Assembly (NCBI RefSeq): GCF_009617895.1
Contig: NZ_BLAW01000001.1
Span: 1,727,001 to 1,791,000 of the forward strand
Length of the DNA stretch: 64,000 nt
Origin: Prolixibacter sp. SD074
GTDB lineage: Bacteria > Bacteroidota > Bacteroidia > Bacteroidales > Prolixibacteraceae
Reading direction: 5' to 3'
This document shows positions 54,824 to 62,980 of this stretch, piece by piece. The first letter of the stretch is position 1. Each line of letters begins with the position of its first letter. The notes below the pieces were generated by a model. That model worked only from the letters and a program-made list of their open reading frames with translations. It ran no database searches and was not told the DNA's origin. A program made the position numbers and the translations under genes.

Positions 54824-56044
54824 ATGCAAACAAATTTCAACCTCAATCAATTCATCCAAACATATGTTACGCAACGAGATGAAAGCTTATTGAAATCCGA
54901 CTTTCAAAAATATCAATCAGAGCTCAACAATCGGATCAATAATAAAAAAGTATTAGTCATTGGTGGTGCCGGCACCATCGGCTCATCATACATCAAAGCC
55001 ATTCTGAAATTCAAGATCACCAAACTGGTGGTTGTTGATATCAACGAAAACGGATTAACTGAATTGGTGCGTGACCTTAGAAGTTCAACAGGATACAATA
55101 TTCCGGATAACTTCATCACCTATCCTGTCAATTTTGGTGACCGCGTTTTTGAAAAACTATTTCGCTTTCATGGGCCATTCGATATTGTCGCAAATTTCGC
55201 TGCTCACAAGCATGTTCGCAGTGAAAAAGACATCTTCTCTATTGAAGCAATGGTGGAGAATAATGTCCTGCGTGCCCGTAAATTATTGGATCTATTACTG
55301 GAATTTCCACCGGAGCATTTCTTCTGTGTTTCCACTGATAAAGCAGCGAATCCCGTAAATATAATGGGGGCCAGTAAAAAATTGATGGAAGAATTGATAA
55401 TGGCATATTCTGACAGATTACCGATAAAAACTGCAAGGTTTGCCAATGTTGCTTTTTCAAATGGTAGTTTGCCTTTAGGATTCTTAGATAGGCTTAACAA
55501 ACAACAACCCTGGGCTTGTCCGCTTGGAATCCGTCGCTTTTTTGTATCACCGCAGGAATCCGGAGAATTATGTCTCATGGCTTCTATCATGGGTGAATCC
55601 GGTGATATATTCTATCCGAAGTTGGATGAAGAAAAAGACATGATCCCTTTCGACCAAATTGCAATTGACCTTTTGAATAACCTGGGTTTAAAACCTGATA
55701 TTTGTAAAACAGAAGAAGAAGCACGACGAAAAGCATTAATGCTTGATGAAAACTCAACAACCTATCCCATTTACTTTTTTGGGTCTGATACTTCTGGTGA
55801 AAAAACATTTGAGGAATTCTATACCGAAAAAGAAGAATTGGACACAGAATCCTTCATCAATCTCGGAGTGATCAAAAATTCAGTAAAAAGAGATATTAAA
55901 GAGATCGATTCCATTTTTGATAAGCTCAACGACTTATTCGAAAATAAAGAAGTGACAAAAAGCAAAATAGTAGATATTCTCAAATCATATCTGCCCAACT
56001 TTGCTCATATCGAAACAGGAAAAGGTCTCGATTCAAAAATGTAA
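54824..56044 (+). CDS. UDP-N-acetylglucosamine 4,6-dehydratase-type SDR (polysaccharide biosynthesis)
   Basis: A 406-residue soluble SDR. GGAGTIGSSYIKAILKFKIT (NAD site near residue 48), FAAHKHVRSEKDIFSIEAMV, VSTDKAANPVNIMGASKKLM and ARFANVAFSNGSLPLGFLDR are typical of the FlaA1/CapD/WbpM group. The catalytic triad in this group replaces Tyr by Met; here M-G-A-S-K gives Met and Lys at the expected spacing after STDK. It forms 4-keto-6-deoxy HexNAc, a precursor of QuiNAc, FucNAc or bacillosamine. No N-terminal membrane domain, unlike WbpM. Confidence 0.82.
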   Translation: MQTNFNLNQFIQTYVTQRDESLLKSDFQKYQSELNNRINNKKVLVIGGAGTIGSSYIKAILKFKITKLVVVDINENGLTELVRDLRSSTGYNIPDNFITYPVNFGDRVFEKLFRFHGPFDIVANFAAHKHVRSEKDIFSIEAMVENNVLRARKLLDLLLEFPPEHFFCVSTDKAANPVNIMGASKKLMEELIMAYSDRLPIKTARFANVAFSNGSLPLGFLDRLNKQQPWACPLGIRRFFVSPQESGELCLMASIMGESGDIFYPKLDEEKDMIPFDQIAIDLLNNLGLKPDICKTEEEARRKALMLDENSTTYPIYFFGSDTSGEKTFEEFYTEKEELDTESFINLGVIKNSVKRDIKEIDSIFDKLNDLFENKEVTKSKIVDILKSYLPNFAHIETGKGLDSKM

Positions 56045-56068
56045 TTTCCAGCCTTAAAAAACTATCCT

Positions 56069-56743
56069 ATGTATCGGCATTTTTTCAAACGACTAATCGA
56101 CATTATTTTGTCGCTTACAGCAATCATAATCCTTTTACCCATTTGGATTCCAATTTGCGTTATCCTTTTATTAACAGGCGAGCATGAAGTCTTTTATTTT
56201 CAGGAACGAATTGGTTTTAAGAATAAACCGTTCTATATATGGAAACATGCTACCATGTTGAAAAATAGCGAAAATATGAAAGGCGGTTTCCATACTACAC
56301 GCAACGACCCAAGAGTATTGCCATTTGGAGCATTCTTAAGAAAAACAAAAATAAATGAACTGCCCCAACTTATTAATATCTTCAAAGGAGATATGAGTAT
56401 AATCGGGCCGCGTCCATTAGTTGATAAAACATTCACTCCTTATCCACAACACGTTCAGGATAATATTTACAACGTAAAACCTGGTTTAACGGGAATAGGT
56501 TCTATTATTTTTCGCGATGAAGAAAGACTTCTTTCAGAAACAAAAATGGAACCGAAAGAATTTTATGCAAAACACATTTCCCCCTACAAAGGAGAGCTGG
56601 AACTTTGGTATCAAAAAAACCTTAGTTTTATTACAGATGTAAAACTGGTATTTTGCACAGCTTGGGTAATTATTTTTACGAAAAGCGAGCTACCATTTAA
56701 GATTTTTAAAGGATTGCCGGAAAGGCCAGAAGAACTAAAATAG
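56069..56743 (+). CDS. Initiating sugar-phosphate transferase (small, PglC-like)
   Basis: A 224-residue monotopic membrane enzyme with one N-terminal helix (IILSLTAIIILLPIWIPICV). The bacterial sugar transferase core is FQERIGFKNKPFYIWKHATM, RNDPRVLPFGAFLRKTKINE, LPQLINIFKGDMSIIGPRPL and VKPGLTGIGSI. The usual catalytic Asp-Glu pair is Asn-Glu here (INELPQ); I recall INELPQ in other Bacteroidota members, so it may not be inactivating. It would load the first sugar-1-phosphate, probably from the dehydratase pathway, on undecaprenyl phosphate. A wider TM domain as in WbaP is absent. Confidence 0.88.
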   Translation: MYRHFFKRLIDIILSLTAIIILLPIWIPICVILLLTGEHEVFYFQERIGFKNKPFYIWKHATMLKNSENMKGGFHTTRNDPRVLPFGAFLRKTKINELPQLINIFKGDMSIIGPRPLVDKTFTPYPQHVQDNIYNVKPGLTGIGSIIFRDEERLLSETKMEPKEFYAKHISPYKGELELWYQKNLSFITDVKLVFCTAWVIIFTKSELPFKIFKGLPERPEELK

Positions 56744-56818
56744 CTCCTAGGCCATGAATTCGTTTTGACCTTTATCCGTCAAAAATTTCTTCATCTGAAA
56801 ATATAATAGCTAAATATC

Positions 56819-57694
56819 ATGAAAGGTATTATCCTTGCTGGCGGCTCCGGCACACGCCTCTATCCCATCACCAAAGGGATTTCCAAGCAATTGCTACCAA
56901 TCTTTGACAAGCCTATGATTTATTACCCGTTGTCGGTACTTATGCTTGCAGGCATCCGGGAAGTACTCATCATTTCCACGCCGGAAGATCTGCCCGGATT
57001 TGAAAAACTGCTGGGAAGCGGTGAAGATCTGGGTATGCAATTTAGTTACAAAGAACAGCCCAGTCCGGACGGTTTGGCCCAGGCATTCACCCTCGGGGAA
57101 GAATTCATCGGAAACGACAGCGTCTGCATGGTGTTGGGCGATAACATCTTTTACGGCCACGGCCTCGTTGATTTGCTGAAACAGGCTCGTCGTAACGTGG
57201 AAGAAGAGGGCAAACCCACCGTTTTTGGTTATTACGTGAACGACCCGGAGCGTTACGGTGTGGCCACATTCGATAAGGAGGGTAACGTCACCTCCATCGA
57301 AGAGAAACCGGAGAAACCTGCTTCCAACTATGCCGTAGTAGGGCTCTATTTCTACACCAACGATGTGGTGGAGGTTGCCAAAAACATTCAGCCCTCCGCC
57401 CGAGGAGAATACGAAATTACCACCGTCAACCAGCACTACCTGGACGAAGGCCGCCTGAAAGTAGAACTCATGGGACGTGGCTACGCCTGGCTCGATACCG
57501 GCACACACGAATCGTTCCTCGATGCCAGCCAGTTCATCCAGACCGTCGAAACCCGCCAGGGCCTCAAGATCGCCTGCATCGAAGAAATCGCCTATACAAT
57601 GGGCTACATCAATGCCACCCAGGTCCGCAAACTCGCCGAACCACTGAAGAAAAACGGTTACGGACAGTACCTGTTAAGGCTGGTAGCTGAATAA
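56819..57694 (+). CDS. rfbA: Glucose-1-phosphate thymidylyltransferase
   Basis: A 291-residue enzyme making dTDP-glucose from glucose-1-phosphate and dTTP. The nucleotide loop [55 protein letters not shown], and [20 protein letters not shown] (metal-binding Asp) are all present, as are [10 protein letters not shown] and [20 protein letters not shown]. Its partner rfbB lies 768 bases downstream, separated by a GIY-YIG gene and repeats. rfbC and rfbD are not in the window. Confidence 0.96.
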   Translation: MKGIILAGGSGTRLYPITKGISKQLLPIFDKPMIYYPLSVLMLAGIREVLIISTPEDLPGFEKLLGSGEDLGMQFSYKEQPSPDGLAQAFTLGEEFIGNDSVCMVLGDNIFYGHGLVDLLKQARRNVEEEGKPTVFGYYVNDPERYGVATFDKEGNVTSIEEKPEKPASNYAVVGLYFYTNDVVEVAKNIQPSARGEYEITTVNQHYLDEGRLKVELMGRGYAWLDTGTHESFLDASQFIQTVETRQGLKIACIEEIAYTMGYINATQVRKLAEPLKKNGYGQYLLRLVAE

Positions 57695-57698
57695 CCCC

Positions 57699-57831
57699 GT
57701 CATTGCGAGGGAGCGACAAAGGAGCGACCGAAGCAATCCCCCGATAAATGCTCCGCAAGAAAAATCTGAACAAAGGAACAATGAATGCTTTGAGCCCAAC
57801 AGATTGCTTCGTCGTTCCTCCTCGCAATGAC
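57699..57831. repeat. Inverted REP pair (REPIN-like), left of the GIY-YIG gene
   Basis: GTCATTGCGAGGGAGCGACA at 57699 and its inverse, ending CCTCCTCGCAATGAC at 57831, enclose a spacer with GCTCCGCAAGAAAAATCTGA and ACAAAGGAACAATGAATGCT. The spacer recurs almost unchanged in the pair at 58199-58324. Confidence 0.9.
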
Positions 57832-57850
57832 AGCACAATAAAGGACAACC

Positions 57851-58144
57851 ATGCAATACCGCACCTACCAAACCTACATCCTGACCAACAAACATCACAC
57901 GGTTCTGTACACAGGAGTAACGTCCAACCTGAAGCAACGGGTAGAACAACACAAACGAAAAGCCTACCCAAAATCCTTCACTGCCCGTTACAACGTAGAC
58001 ATCTTGGTCTGGTTCGAACAATTCTTCGACATAGGAGAAGCCATTGCACGGGAAAAACAGCTCAAGGCTGGGAGCAGGCAAAAGAAAATGGACTTAATCA
58101 ATGCAATGAATCCGGAATGGAAAGACTTATACGAGAAGCTATAA
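57851..58144 (+). CDS. Small GIY-YIG nuclease-domain protein
   Basis: A 97-residue single-domain GIY-YIG protein (UPF0213/YhbQ-like). The motif is YILTNKHHTVLYTGVTSNLK, in which the GIY and YIG strands read TYIL and YTGV; the catalytic Arg is in NLKQRVEQHKRKAYPKSFTA, and the Glu in AIAREKQLKAGSRQKKMDLI. Intact. It sits alone between rfbA and rfbB and is flanked on both sides by inverted REP pairs that share their spacer, so it looks like an inserted unit. Confidence 0.9.
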   Translation: MQYRTYQTYILTNKHHTVLYTGVTSNLKQRVEQHKRKAYPKSFTARYNVDILVWFEQFFDIGEAIAREKQLKAGSRQKKMDLINAMNPEWKDLYEKL

Positions 58145-58146
58145 CT

Positions 58147-58198
58147 GTCATTGCGAGGAACGACGAAGGAGTGACGAAGCAATCCCCCGATAAACCCT
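58147..58198 (+). repeat. Single REP unit right of the GIY-YIG gene
   Basis: GTCATTGCGAGGAACGACGA, then GTGACGAAGCAATCCCCCGA, starting 2 bases after the GIY-YIG stop codon. The same unit recurs at 58339. Confidence 0.85.
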
Positions 58199-58324
58199 GT
58201 CATTGCGAGGCGAGGCACGAGCCGAAGCAATCTCCCGATGAACGCTCCGCAAGAAAAACCTGAACAAAGGGACAATGAATGCTTTGAAGCAACAGATTGC
58301 TTCGTCGTTCCTCCTCGCAATGAC
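58199..58324. repeat. Inverted REP pair (REPIN-like), right of the GIY-YIG gene
   Basis: GTCATTGCGAGGCGAGGCAC at 58199 and the inverse ending CCTCGCAATGAC at 58324 enclose the same spacer as the left pair (GCTCCGCAAGAAAAACCTGA, ACAAAGGGACAATGAATGCT). Confidence 0.9.
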
Positions 58325-58338
58325 AGTTCCTATGTTGT

Positions 58339-58436
58339 GTCATTGCGAGGAACGACGAAGGAGTGACGAAGCAATCCCCCGATAAACCCCGTCATTGCGA
58401 GGCGAGGCACGAGCCGAAGCAATCCCCCGATAAACC
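58339..58436 (+). repeat. Two further direct REP units before rfbB
   Basis: Units at 58339 (GTCATTGCGAGGAACGACGA) and 58391 (GTCATTGCGAGGCGAGGCAC) repeat the order seen at 58147 and 58199. They end 26 bases before the rfbB start codon. Confidence 0.85.
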
Positions 58437-58461
58437 CACAAACAAAACAAAGCAATAGACA

Positions 58462-59478
58462 ATGAAACACATCCTCGTTACCGGCGGTGCCGGCTTTATC
58501 GGCGCCAACTTCATCCCTTATTACCTGGAAGCCCATCCGGACGCTTTCATCATCAACCTCGACAAACTGACCTATGCAGGAGACCTGAACAACCTCTCCG
58601 AACTGGAGAACCACGATCGCTACGAACTGGTCAAAGGCGATATTGGCAACCGCGAACTGGTGGAATACCTGTTTGCCAAATACGATATCCGGAGCGTTTT
58701 CCATTTTGCCGCCGAGTCGCACGTCGACAACTCCATCACCGGACCGGAAGTCTTCATCCGCACCAATGTAAACGGAACCTTCAATCTGCTGGATGTAGCT
58801 TACAAACAGTGGATGGAAAAGCCCTTCACGGTGAAACCGGGTTACGAAGCTTGCCGTTTCCACCACATATCTACCGATGAGGTGTACGGAACGCTGGGTG
58901 CCGAGGGCCTATTCGAAGAAACCACTCCCTATGCGCCCAACAGTCCCTATTCGGCGTCCAAGGCCAGTTCCGATCTGATTGTCCGGGCTTATTTCCATAC
59001 CTACGGAATGAATGTGACCACCAGCAATTGCTCCAATAACTATGGTCCCAAGCAACATGATGAGAAGCTCATTCCAACCATCATCCGGAAAGCATTTTCG
59101 GAACAGCCCATTCCCATCTACGGGGACGGTAAAAATATCCGCGACTGGTTATATGTACTTGATCATTGTAAGGGAATCGATCTGGTGGAACAGAAAGGAA
59201 AATCCGGTGAAACCTATAACATTGGTGGCCGCAACGAACGCGACAACCTGTTTATCGTGAACCATATTTGCCAGTTACTCGATGAACGGGCGCCGCGTAA
59301 AGACGGGAAAAAGTATGCTGACCTCATCACTTTCGTCACCGACCGTGCTGGCCACGACCGCCGCTATGCCATCGATGCCACCAAGCTCGAAACCCAACTC
59401 GGCTGGCAAGCCGACGAAAACTTCGAATCAGGCATCATCAAAACGGTCGATTGGTACCTGGAAAAATACAACAAGTAG
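58462..59478 (+). CDS. rfbB: dTDP-glucose 4,6-dehydratase
   Basis: A 338-residue extended SDR. NAD site VTGGAGFIGANFIPYYLEAH near residue 7, FHFAAESHVDNSI, the catalytic STDEVYGTLG (Thr-Asp-Glu) and YSASKASSDLIVRAYFHTYG (Tyr, Lys), then NCSNNYGPKQHDEKLIPTII. Produces dTDP-4-keto-6-deoxyglucose from the RfbA product. Because rfbC and rfbD are absent here, the final dTDP sugar (rhamnose or another 6-deoxyhexose) is open. A strong terminator follows. Confidence 0.96.
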   Translation: MKHILVTGGAGFIGANFIPYYLEAHPDAFIINLDKLTYAGDLNNLSELENHDRYELVKGDIGNRELVEYLFAKYDIRSVFHFAAESHVDNSITGPEVFIRTNVNGTFNLLDVAYKQWMEKPFTVKPGYEACRFHHISTDEVYGTLGAEGLFEETTPYAPNSPYSASKASSDLIVRAYFHTYGMNVTTSNCSNNYGPKQHDEKLIPTIIRKAFSEQPIPIYGDGKNIRDWLYVLDHCKGIDLVEQKGKSGETYNIGGRNERDNLFIVNHICQLLDERAPRKDGKKYADLITFVTDRAGHDRRYAIDATKLETQLGWQADENFESGIIKTVDWYLEKYNK

Positions 59479-59586
59479 CCCGATGAAAGACTGAGTGTCC
59501 TGTAATAAAGACTCCGGCCCAAAAGTCCCCCGGGTGGGGACCGCGATGCACATCGGGGAGGGGGCAAAAAAACACACAATAATATC

Positions 59587-59619
59587 GCCGGCTGAATAAC
59601 CAACTCAGCCGGCTTTTTT
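59587..59619 (+). terminator. Intrinsic terminator of the polysaccharide locus
   Basis: GCCGGCTGA (59587-59595) and TCAGCCGGC (59605-59613) form a perfect 9-bp stem with a 9-base loop followed by a run of six T. It lies about 110 bases after rfbB and marks the end of the locus. Confidence 0.92.
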
Positions 59620-59654
59620 ATGCCTTTCCCACCCTGTCAGTGGCCGGTAGAATC

Positions 59655-59688
59655 ACCTTTTTCCAAAGTTTGGAACTTTGGAAAAGGT
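59655..59688. repeat. Palindrome of the CCTTTTCCAAAG type, copy 1
   Basis: ACCTTTTTCCAAAGTTTGGA followed by ACTTTGGAAAAGGT forms a nearly perfect AT-rich hairpin. The same palindrome is perfect at 63638-63670 and half-present at about 63904. After it, 59707-59845 holds a fragment of the CCCGCTGGCGCGAGATTGTA repeat and ACGGCATCACCTTCGAATCG, seen again at 61275-61300. Confidence 0.8.
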
Positions 59689-59845
59689 TTGCGCTCAATA
59701 AGCAGCCCCCGCTGGCGCGAGATTGTATCCCGTGCCTCTTTTGGAACAACCGAAAAAACAAAAAGACGGCATCACCTTCGAATCGGAATAATTTTCAATG
59801 GCTTTTTGATTCAATGTCATAAAAGTGTATTATTGAAAATAAAAA

Positions 59846-60055
59846 ATGGAAACGATTATATTAAGAGGAAATTCAAAATCGAATGCTAAACTGCTTCAGG
59901 AACTTGCCAGGAAATTAAATTTCTCAGCAAAAAAAATCTCTGCAGAAGAAGCCGAAGAAATTGGTTTGTTTTATTCCATCAAAGAAGGTTTGGATTCAGG
60001 CCTGATGGTTGAAGAAGAAAAAAACAGGTTTATTTCATCACTTGAAGATGAGTAA
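59846..60055 (+). CDS. Probable antitoxin of a RelE/ParE-type pair
   Basis: A 69-residue protein: METIILRGNSKSNAKLLQEL, ARKLNFSAKKISAEEAEEIG and LFYSIKEGLDSGLMVEEEKN, a pattern common for small helical antitoxins next to RelE-like toxins in Bacteroidota. The toxin frame begins 5 bases after its stop. Intact, although its toxin is frameshifted. Confidence 0.7.
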   Translation: METIILRGNSKSNAKLLQELARKLNFSAKKISAEEAEEIGLFYSIKEGLDSGLMVEEEKNRFISSLEDE

Positions 60056-60060
60056 AAACC

Positions 60061-60328
60061 ATGCAAATTGAGTTTACTAAAAAGTTTGGCAAGCAGGTTG
60101 ACAAATGCCGCGATAAAACCATACGCAGCAATCTGTCAAAGACTATATATTAATATTCAGAGTGCCCAAAAACTCACCGAAATCAAAAATCTGAAAAAAT
60201 TGAAAGGGCATAAAAACTTCTTTCGTATAAGAGTTGGAGATTATCGAATTGGAATTGCTGTGCAGGATAAAAAAGTGATACTGGCAGCATTCGACCATCA
60301 TTCTGATATTTATAAATATTTTCCATAA
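60061..60328 (+). pseudogene. RelE/ParE-type toxin, frameshifted
   Basis: ATG 60061 gives MQIEFTKKFGKQVDKCRDKT and IRSNLSKTIY, then stops at 60151-60153. In the +1 frame from there come NIQSAQKLTEIKNLKKLKGH and FFRIRVGDYRIGIAVQDKKV, AFDHHSDIYKYFP, the typical RelE C-terminal half. A single extra T in TATATATTAATATT accounts for the break. The parts fit a normal 87-residue toxin, so inactivation looks like one point indel. Confidence 0.8.
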
Positions 60329-60619
60329 TATCCCCGCTGGCGCCAGAATGTCACATAGTGATACCCCGCTGCTACCCGATTGTATCCCAGGCCTCCTCTG
60401 CCAGCTGGCGAAGAATTAGAGGAGGCTTCTTCTCTCCCCTTCGGGGAACCCGGAGGGGGCTTCTCTCACCCCTTAGAGCAGGGGTAAATCAGGAGAAAAA
60501 ACTAACTACAAAATTCAAGTTTCAAGTAAGCGCTGTTCAATCATTTTGAGTAAGCAAATTCTTTTGATACCTTTGAAAAAAATGGGTCGGCAATCAGGTT
60601 TTATATTAAAAAAAATAAC
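60329..60619. repeat. Dispersed-repeat stretch between the two TA pairs
   Basis: Contains decayed pieces of the CCCCGCTGGCGC / GATTGTATCCC repeat and short palindromes of the type CCCCTTCGGGGAACCCGGAG GGGGC. No gene supported. Confidence 0.6.
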
Positions 60620-60829
60620 ATGACAACAATAAAGCTTACCATAAACGAAAGAACAGGCAAAGGGAAACATCTTCTTGCCTTGTTAAAGGAGTTGGCCAAA
60701 TCAGATAAGGATATACTTATTGAGACTGAGAATGAACCTAATTCCGAAACTTTAAAGGCCATGAAAGAAGCGGAAGCTGGTCAGGTGACAATGGTTGACA
60801 GTGTTGATGAACTGTTCAATTCAATTTGA
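60620..60829 (+). CDS. Probable antitoxin of a YafQ/RelE-type pair
   Basis: A 69-residue protein (MTTIKLTINERTGKGKHLLA, LLKELAKSDKDILIETENEP, and a C-terminal AEAGQVTMVDSVDELFNSI). The N-terminal beta strand and helix and the acidic tail fit a small antitoxin; the toxin ATG follows 1 base after its stop. Intact. Confidence 0.7.
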   Translation: MTTIKLTINERTGKGKHLLALLKELAKSDKDILIETENEPNSETLKAMKEAEAGQVTMVDSVDELFNSI

Positions 60830-60830
60830 T

Positions 60831-61114
60831 ATGTATAAAATAGGATTTTCGGGTAGTTTCAAAAAAGATTTAAAAACACTCAGGAAACGTTCAACATTGA
60901 ACTTTGAGATTTTGCGTAGCTTTATTAAGGAACTTCAAAAAACCGGGCATCAGGGAATTGATCAAAAACATAAACCACATAAATTGACCGGAAAGCATTC
61001 AAGGCATTGGAATGTCATGTTCTAAATGATTTGTTGATAGTTTGGTTACAAAATGACACAGAAAAGACCATCATTTTAGTGAGAACAGGGACACATTCTG
61101 ACTTATTTAGATAA
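60831..61114 (+). pseudogene. YafQ/RelE-type toxin, frameshifted
   Basis: ATG 60831 gives MYKIGFSGSFKKDLKTLRKR, LRSFIKELQKTG and KHKPHKLTGKHSRHW, then continues out of frame to a stop at 61023-61025. The other frame supplies ECHVLNDLLIVWLQNDTEKT and IILVRTGTHSDLFR with stop at 61112-61114, the YafQ C-terminus with its catalytic-site His. One base is missing at about 61007. This is the second single-base toxin knock-out within 1 kb. Confidence 0.8.
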
Positions 61115-61685
61115 GATTGGTACTGGTGGTGAATCAAATAAATCCTGGTAATACCGAAGGAACCGGTCTTTTCCTCACAGACCGGTTCCCTTGCCCCACT
61201 ATTCCCCGCTGCTACACGATTTCCGCAACGCGATCCCCACAGGGTATCGCGTTGCCCCTCAAAAAAACAAAAAGATGGCATCACCTTCGAATCGGAATAA
61301 CGGGTAACTAAATCAACGCTGGTAATTGCGGCGCTTCAATGACACCCAACTATAAAGTACACACAAACCTTGAAGCGTTTTCAAAACCTTCAAGGTTTAA
61401 ATAAACCCCGCTGCTACCCGATTGTATCGCCTTGCTCCACAACCCCCCAACGGCTTTTTGGGTTTCACCCAAGTCACCAGCTCAACAAACAAGCAGATTG
61501 GCCAAAGCACAATTGAGCAGGTGGTTGATTAAACCAGCAGGTAAAGAATTAATTGTATAATTCGTCCAATAGTTTTATCTTGCTTTTCATAAGTTCTTTA
61601 ACAAAATGAATAACCTACCCGTTCAAAAACCCTAAACCGGGAAACAAAAACGGCATTCAAAACATCAAAAATGAGTTTCGGCCCT
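61115..61685. other. Gene-free region with dispersed repeats
   Basis: Contains GATGGCATCACCTTCGAATC (about 61274), also seen at about 59766, and two fragments beginning CCCCGCTGCTAC. Between about 61430 and 61685 the sequence is AT-rich with no recognisable feature. Confidence 0.5.
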
Positions 61686-61855
61686 ACAAAAATGATAAAC
61701 CAACAAGTTAAAACCAGTTTTTAATTCGCAGAAATGACAAACCGGCAGGTTAAAATCATGTTTCACAGCGCAGAAATGACAGACCAGCAGTTAGAAATCA
61801 TAAACCATTACGCAGAAATAACAAACCAGCGAAACAAAATAGCAAACAAAAATTC
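61686..61855 (+). repeat. Degenerate ~42-bp tandem repeat
   Basis: Four imperfect units, each starting near (GC)AGAAATGACAAACC(G/A)GC and continuing AGGTTAAAATCATGTTTCAC or a variant. The first (AAAATGATAAACCAACAAGT) and last (CAGAAATAACAAACCAGCGA) are the most diverged. Confidence 0.6.
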
Positions 61856-61889
61856 ATCAAATATATGAATAAATTCAAACAATGAGCCT

Positions 61890-62031
61890 GCTCCGAAAAG
61901 TCAGAGTTTATTGATTTTCAGCGAGTTCACCTTTAGGGGTCAGGGGTAAAGAAGTTGAAAATCAATGAACTCTTCAAGGTCCCCTTCAGGGTTCCGATAC
62001 TTCAGAATAGGGGTTTTTGACTTTTCGGAGC
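61890..62031. repeat. Long inverted repeat upstream of the FISUMP gene
   Basis: Outer arms GCTCCGAAAAGTCA (61890-61903) and TGACTTTTCGGAGC (62018-62031) are perfect. Directly inside, GAGTTTATTGATTTTCA (61904-61920) and TGAAAATCAATGAACTC (61956-61972) match with one mismatch. It ends 32 bases before the next gene. Confidence 0.8.
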
Positions 62032-62062
62032 GGACTCAACAATTTTACTAACACAAAAACAA

Positions 62063-62794
62063 TTGATTATGACCACATCCAAGAAATTTTTGTACTATGC
62101 ATTTGCCCTTGCTGGAGCAACGTTTATGCTTTTTAGCAGCTTCGAAAAAGGCGATGATGAAGAAGTTACAGGTGCTGTTGATGCTGATGGCAATGTTTAT
62201 TCAACCGTAGTTATCGGTGATCAGAAATGGTTCGCCGAGAACCTAAAAACCACCAGGTACAACGACGGCACACCCATACCTAATGTTCTAAGTGACACCG
62301 ATTGGGCCAGCCTTACAACAGGTGCATACGCCTGGTACGAAAATGATGAGGCTACGTACAAAAATGCGTACGGCGCATTGTACAACTGGTACGCTGTAAA
62401 CACGGGTAAACTCTGTCCCACAGGCTGGCACGTACCCACAAATGCGGAGTGGGAAACACTAATAGATTATGCAGGTGGAAAAATCGCTGCCGGTGGCGAG
62501 CTTAAAAGCACCCGCACGGCACCCGATGCCCACCCCCGCTGGGAAAGCCCAAACATCGCTGCAAACGATGAGTACGGCTTCTCTGCCCTTCCGGGTGGCT
62601 ACCGCCTCTACTTCGTTGGTACCTTCGACGGTACCTTCTTCGATGTGGGTAACCTCGGCGACTGGTGGAGTAGTACCGAGACCGATGCGACGTATGCTTG
62701 GACCAGGTCCATGAGTTATGAATTCGGGAGTGTGGCCCGCTCCCCCTCCAATAAGAAGTACGGGTACTCCGTCCGCTGTCTCCGGGATAATTGA
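62063..62794 (+). CDS. FISUMP-domain surface protein
   Basis: A 243-residue protein of the Fibrobacter succinogenes major paralogous domain family. N-terminus with hydrophobic segment YYAFALAGATFMLFSSFEKG (a signal or anchor; no lipobox Cys). The domain shows YSTVVIGDQKWFAENLKTTR, YNDGTPIPNV, AYAWYENDEATYKNAYGALY, NWYAVNTGKLCPTGWHVPTN and GFSALPGGYR, WWSSTETDATYAWTRSM, then YSVRCLRDN. Probably exported to the cell surface. Function of the family unknown. ATG 62069 is an alternative start. Confidence 0.88.
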   Translation: MIMTTSKKFLYYAFALAGATFMLFSSFEKGDDEEVTGAVDADGNVYSTVVIGDQKWFAENLKTTRYNDGTPIPNVLSDTDWASLTTGAYAWYENDEATYKNAYGALYNWYAVNTGKLCPTGWHVPTNAEWETLIDYAGGKIAAGGELKSTRTAPDAHPRWESPNIAANDEYGFSALPGGYRLYFVGTFDGTFFDVGNLGDWWSSTETDATYAWTRSMSYEFGSVARSPSNKKYGYSVRCLRDN

Positions 62795-62812
62795 TTATTT
62801 GGTTATTTACAA

Positions 62813-62980
62813 AAGAGAGAGCATACCTCCTTTAAAAATCTTGAAAGTAAAAGATATCTCGAAAAAAGGAGATTCGGCAATGTAAAGGTTTTCAAACCGC
62901 TCATTTCCGAAGCAGCCTATAAAAGGCACTTTTTGTCGGGAGTGGTGCAAAATTATTTTGATAATTTAAACGTACAAACT
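62813..62980 (+). pseudogene. BlaI/MecI-family repressor, C-terminal remnant
   Basis: An open frame without start reads KREHTSFKNLESKRYLEKRR and FGNVKVFKPLISEAAYKRHF, LSGVVQNYFDN, resembling the end of BlaI/MecI/CopY repressors (wing plus dimerisation helix). It has no stop of its own and runs in frame into the next gene, whose proper start I place at ATG 62981. The winged-helix N-terminus is missing. Confidence 0.5.

Noticed and set aside
57699-58436. CRISPR-like appearance of repeated units
   Set aside because: Units are in inverted pairs with a shared spacer and a gene between them; spacers are not unique and no cas gene is present.
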